A DNA stretch of 5,088 nt from assembly GCA_028293405.1 (NCBI GenBank), contig JAQGOW010000598.1:1-5088 (forward strand). Direction: 5' to 3'. A model generated the notes under the pieces. The model saw only the letters and a list, made by a program, of their open reading frames with translations. It ran no database searches and was not told the origin of the DNA. The translations under genes and the position numbers were made by a program. Position 1 is the stretch's first letter, and each line of letters begins with the position of its first letter. Positions 4,833 through 5,088 of this stretch are shown piece by piece. The stretch comes from Verrucomicrobiales bacterium. Its GTDB lineage: Bacteria; Verrucomicrobiota; Verrucomicrobiia; Limisphaerales; Palsa-1400.

Positions 4833-5088
4833 TGAAAGTGAACTTGAAAGTTAATAGGGCAGGGAAGGCCAGCGGGTTCACGATGATTGAAATTGCGATT
4901 GCACTTGGCGTGATTGGTTTTGCGCTGGTGGCGATTATTGGAATTTTGCCGCTTGGCTTAAATGTGCAGAAGGACAATCGCGAAGACACAATCGCGAGTC
5001 AGGACGGTCAGTATTTTATGGATTTGCTGCGGTATGGGAGGCAGGGGACGAAGGAGATCGATGGGCAGGCGCTGGATTTTCTGACGAA
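4832..5088 (+). CDS. Prepilin-type protein, N-terminal part (cut by window end)
   Basis: Starting at GTG 4832, which overlaps the previous stop as TAGTG and has AAGGAG upstream, the product has a 15-residue basic leader (VKVNLKVNRAGKASG). A prepilin site and hydrophobic helix follow, FTMIEIAIALGVIGFALVAI (16-35), with Glu at +5. Next comes IGILPLGLNVQKDNREDTIA and then SQDGQYFMDLLRYGRQGTKEIDGQALDFLT up to the window edge. The ILPLGL after the helix, followed by a polar helix, resembles the B-type prepilin of the Verrucomicrobia prepilin cassettes, but I name that only as a resemblance. No stop occurs before 5088. As the third adjacent prepilin it is probably another minor subunit of the same filament or pseudopilus, translated from one message with its neighbours. 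Confidence 0.85.
   Translation, partial: MKVNLKVNRAGKASGFTMIEIAIALGVIGFALVAIIGILPLGLNVQKDNREDTIASQDGQYFMDLLRYGRQGTKEIDGQALDFLT

Overview
The window looks like part of a Verrucomicrobiota chromosome, most plausibly the Pedosphaera/Limisphaerales side of the phylum. The basis is indirect. It has a run of adjacent prepilin genes of the PulG/GspH type common in that phylum, an ECF sigma factor overlapping a short one-helix membrane protein, and TCCAA-type degenerate repeats next to a prepilin leader. The species assignment is inference from remembered family features, not a database match.

Layout. Bases 1-1597 (+) hold a three-gene regulatory block: the C-terminal part of an uncharacterised protein, an ECF sigma factor joined to it by a TAATG overlap, and a single-pass membrane protein that overlaps the sigma gene and is the natural candidate for its anti-sigma factor. 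Bases 1598-1755 are non-coding. Bases 1756-2429 (-) are a Phd/YefM-VapC toxin-antitoxin pair. Bases 2430-2644 are an AT-rich divergent intergenic region with a plausible promoter for each side and several palindromes or repeats that look like operators. Bases 2645-3228 (+) are a BrnT-type toxin and a CopG/BrnA-type antitoxin, overlapping by ATGA. Only 3 bases later, at 3232, a cluster of three prepilin genes begins (GspG-like, GspH/FimT-like, and a third one cut by the window end). The second has an ambiguous start because its leader region carries a degenerate repeat.

How it works together. The sigma factor and membrane protein probably form an envelope-signal regulator. Two unrelated type II toxin-antitoxin modules stand head to head and should each autoregulate from the shared intergenic region. 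The BrnT/CopG module is packed so tightly against the prepilin genes that they are probably transcribed together unless a promoter hides inside the antitoxin gene. The prepilins should be processed by a prepilin peptidase and feed a type IV pilus or type II secretion-like machine encoded elsewhere.

I found no clearly new enzyme system, CRISPR array, RNA gene or insertion sequence. The points most worth a second look are the toxin-antitoxin/prepilin linkage, the operator-like architecture at 2430-2644, the repeat-derived leader of the second prepilin, and the sigma/anti-sigma pair that lacks a zinc-binding anti-sigma motif.
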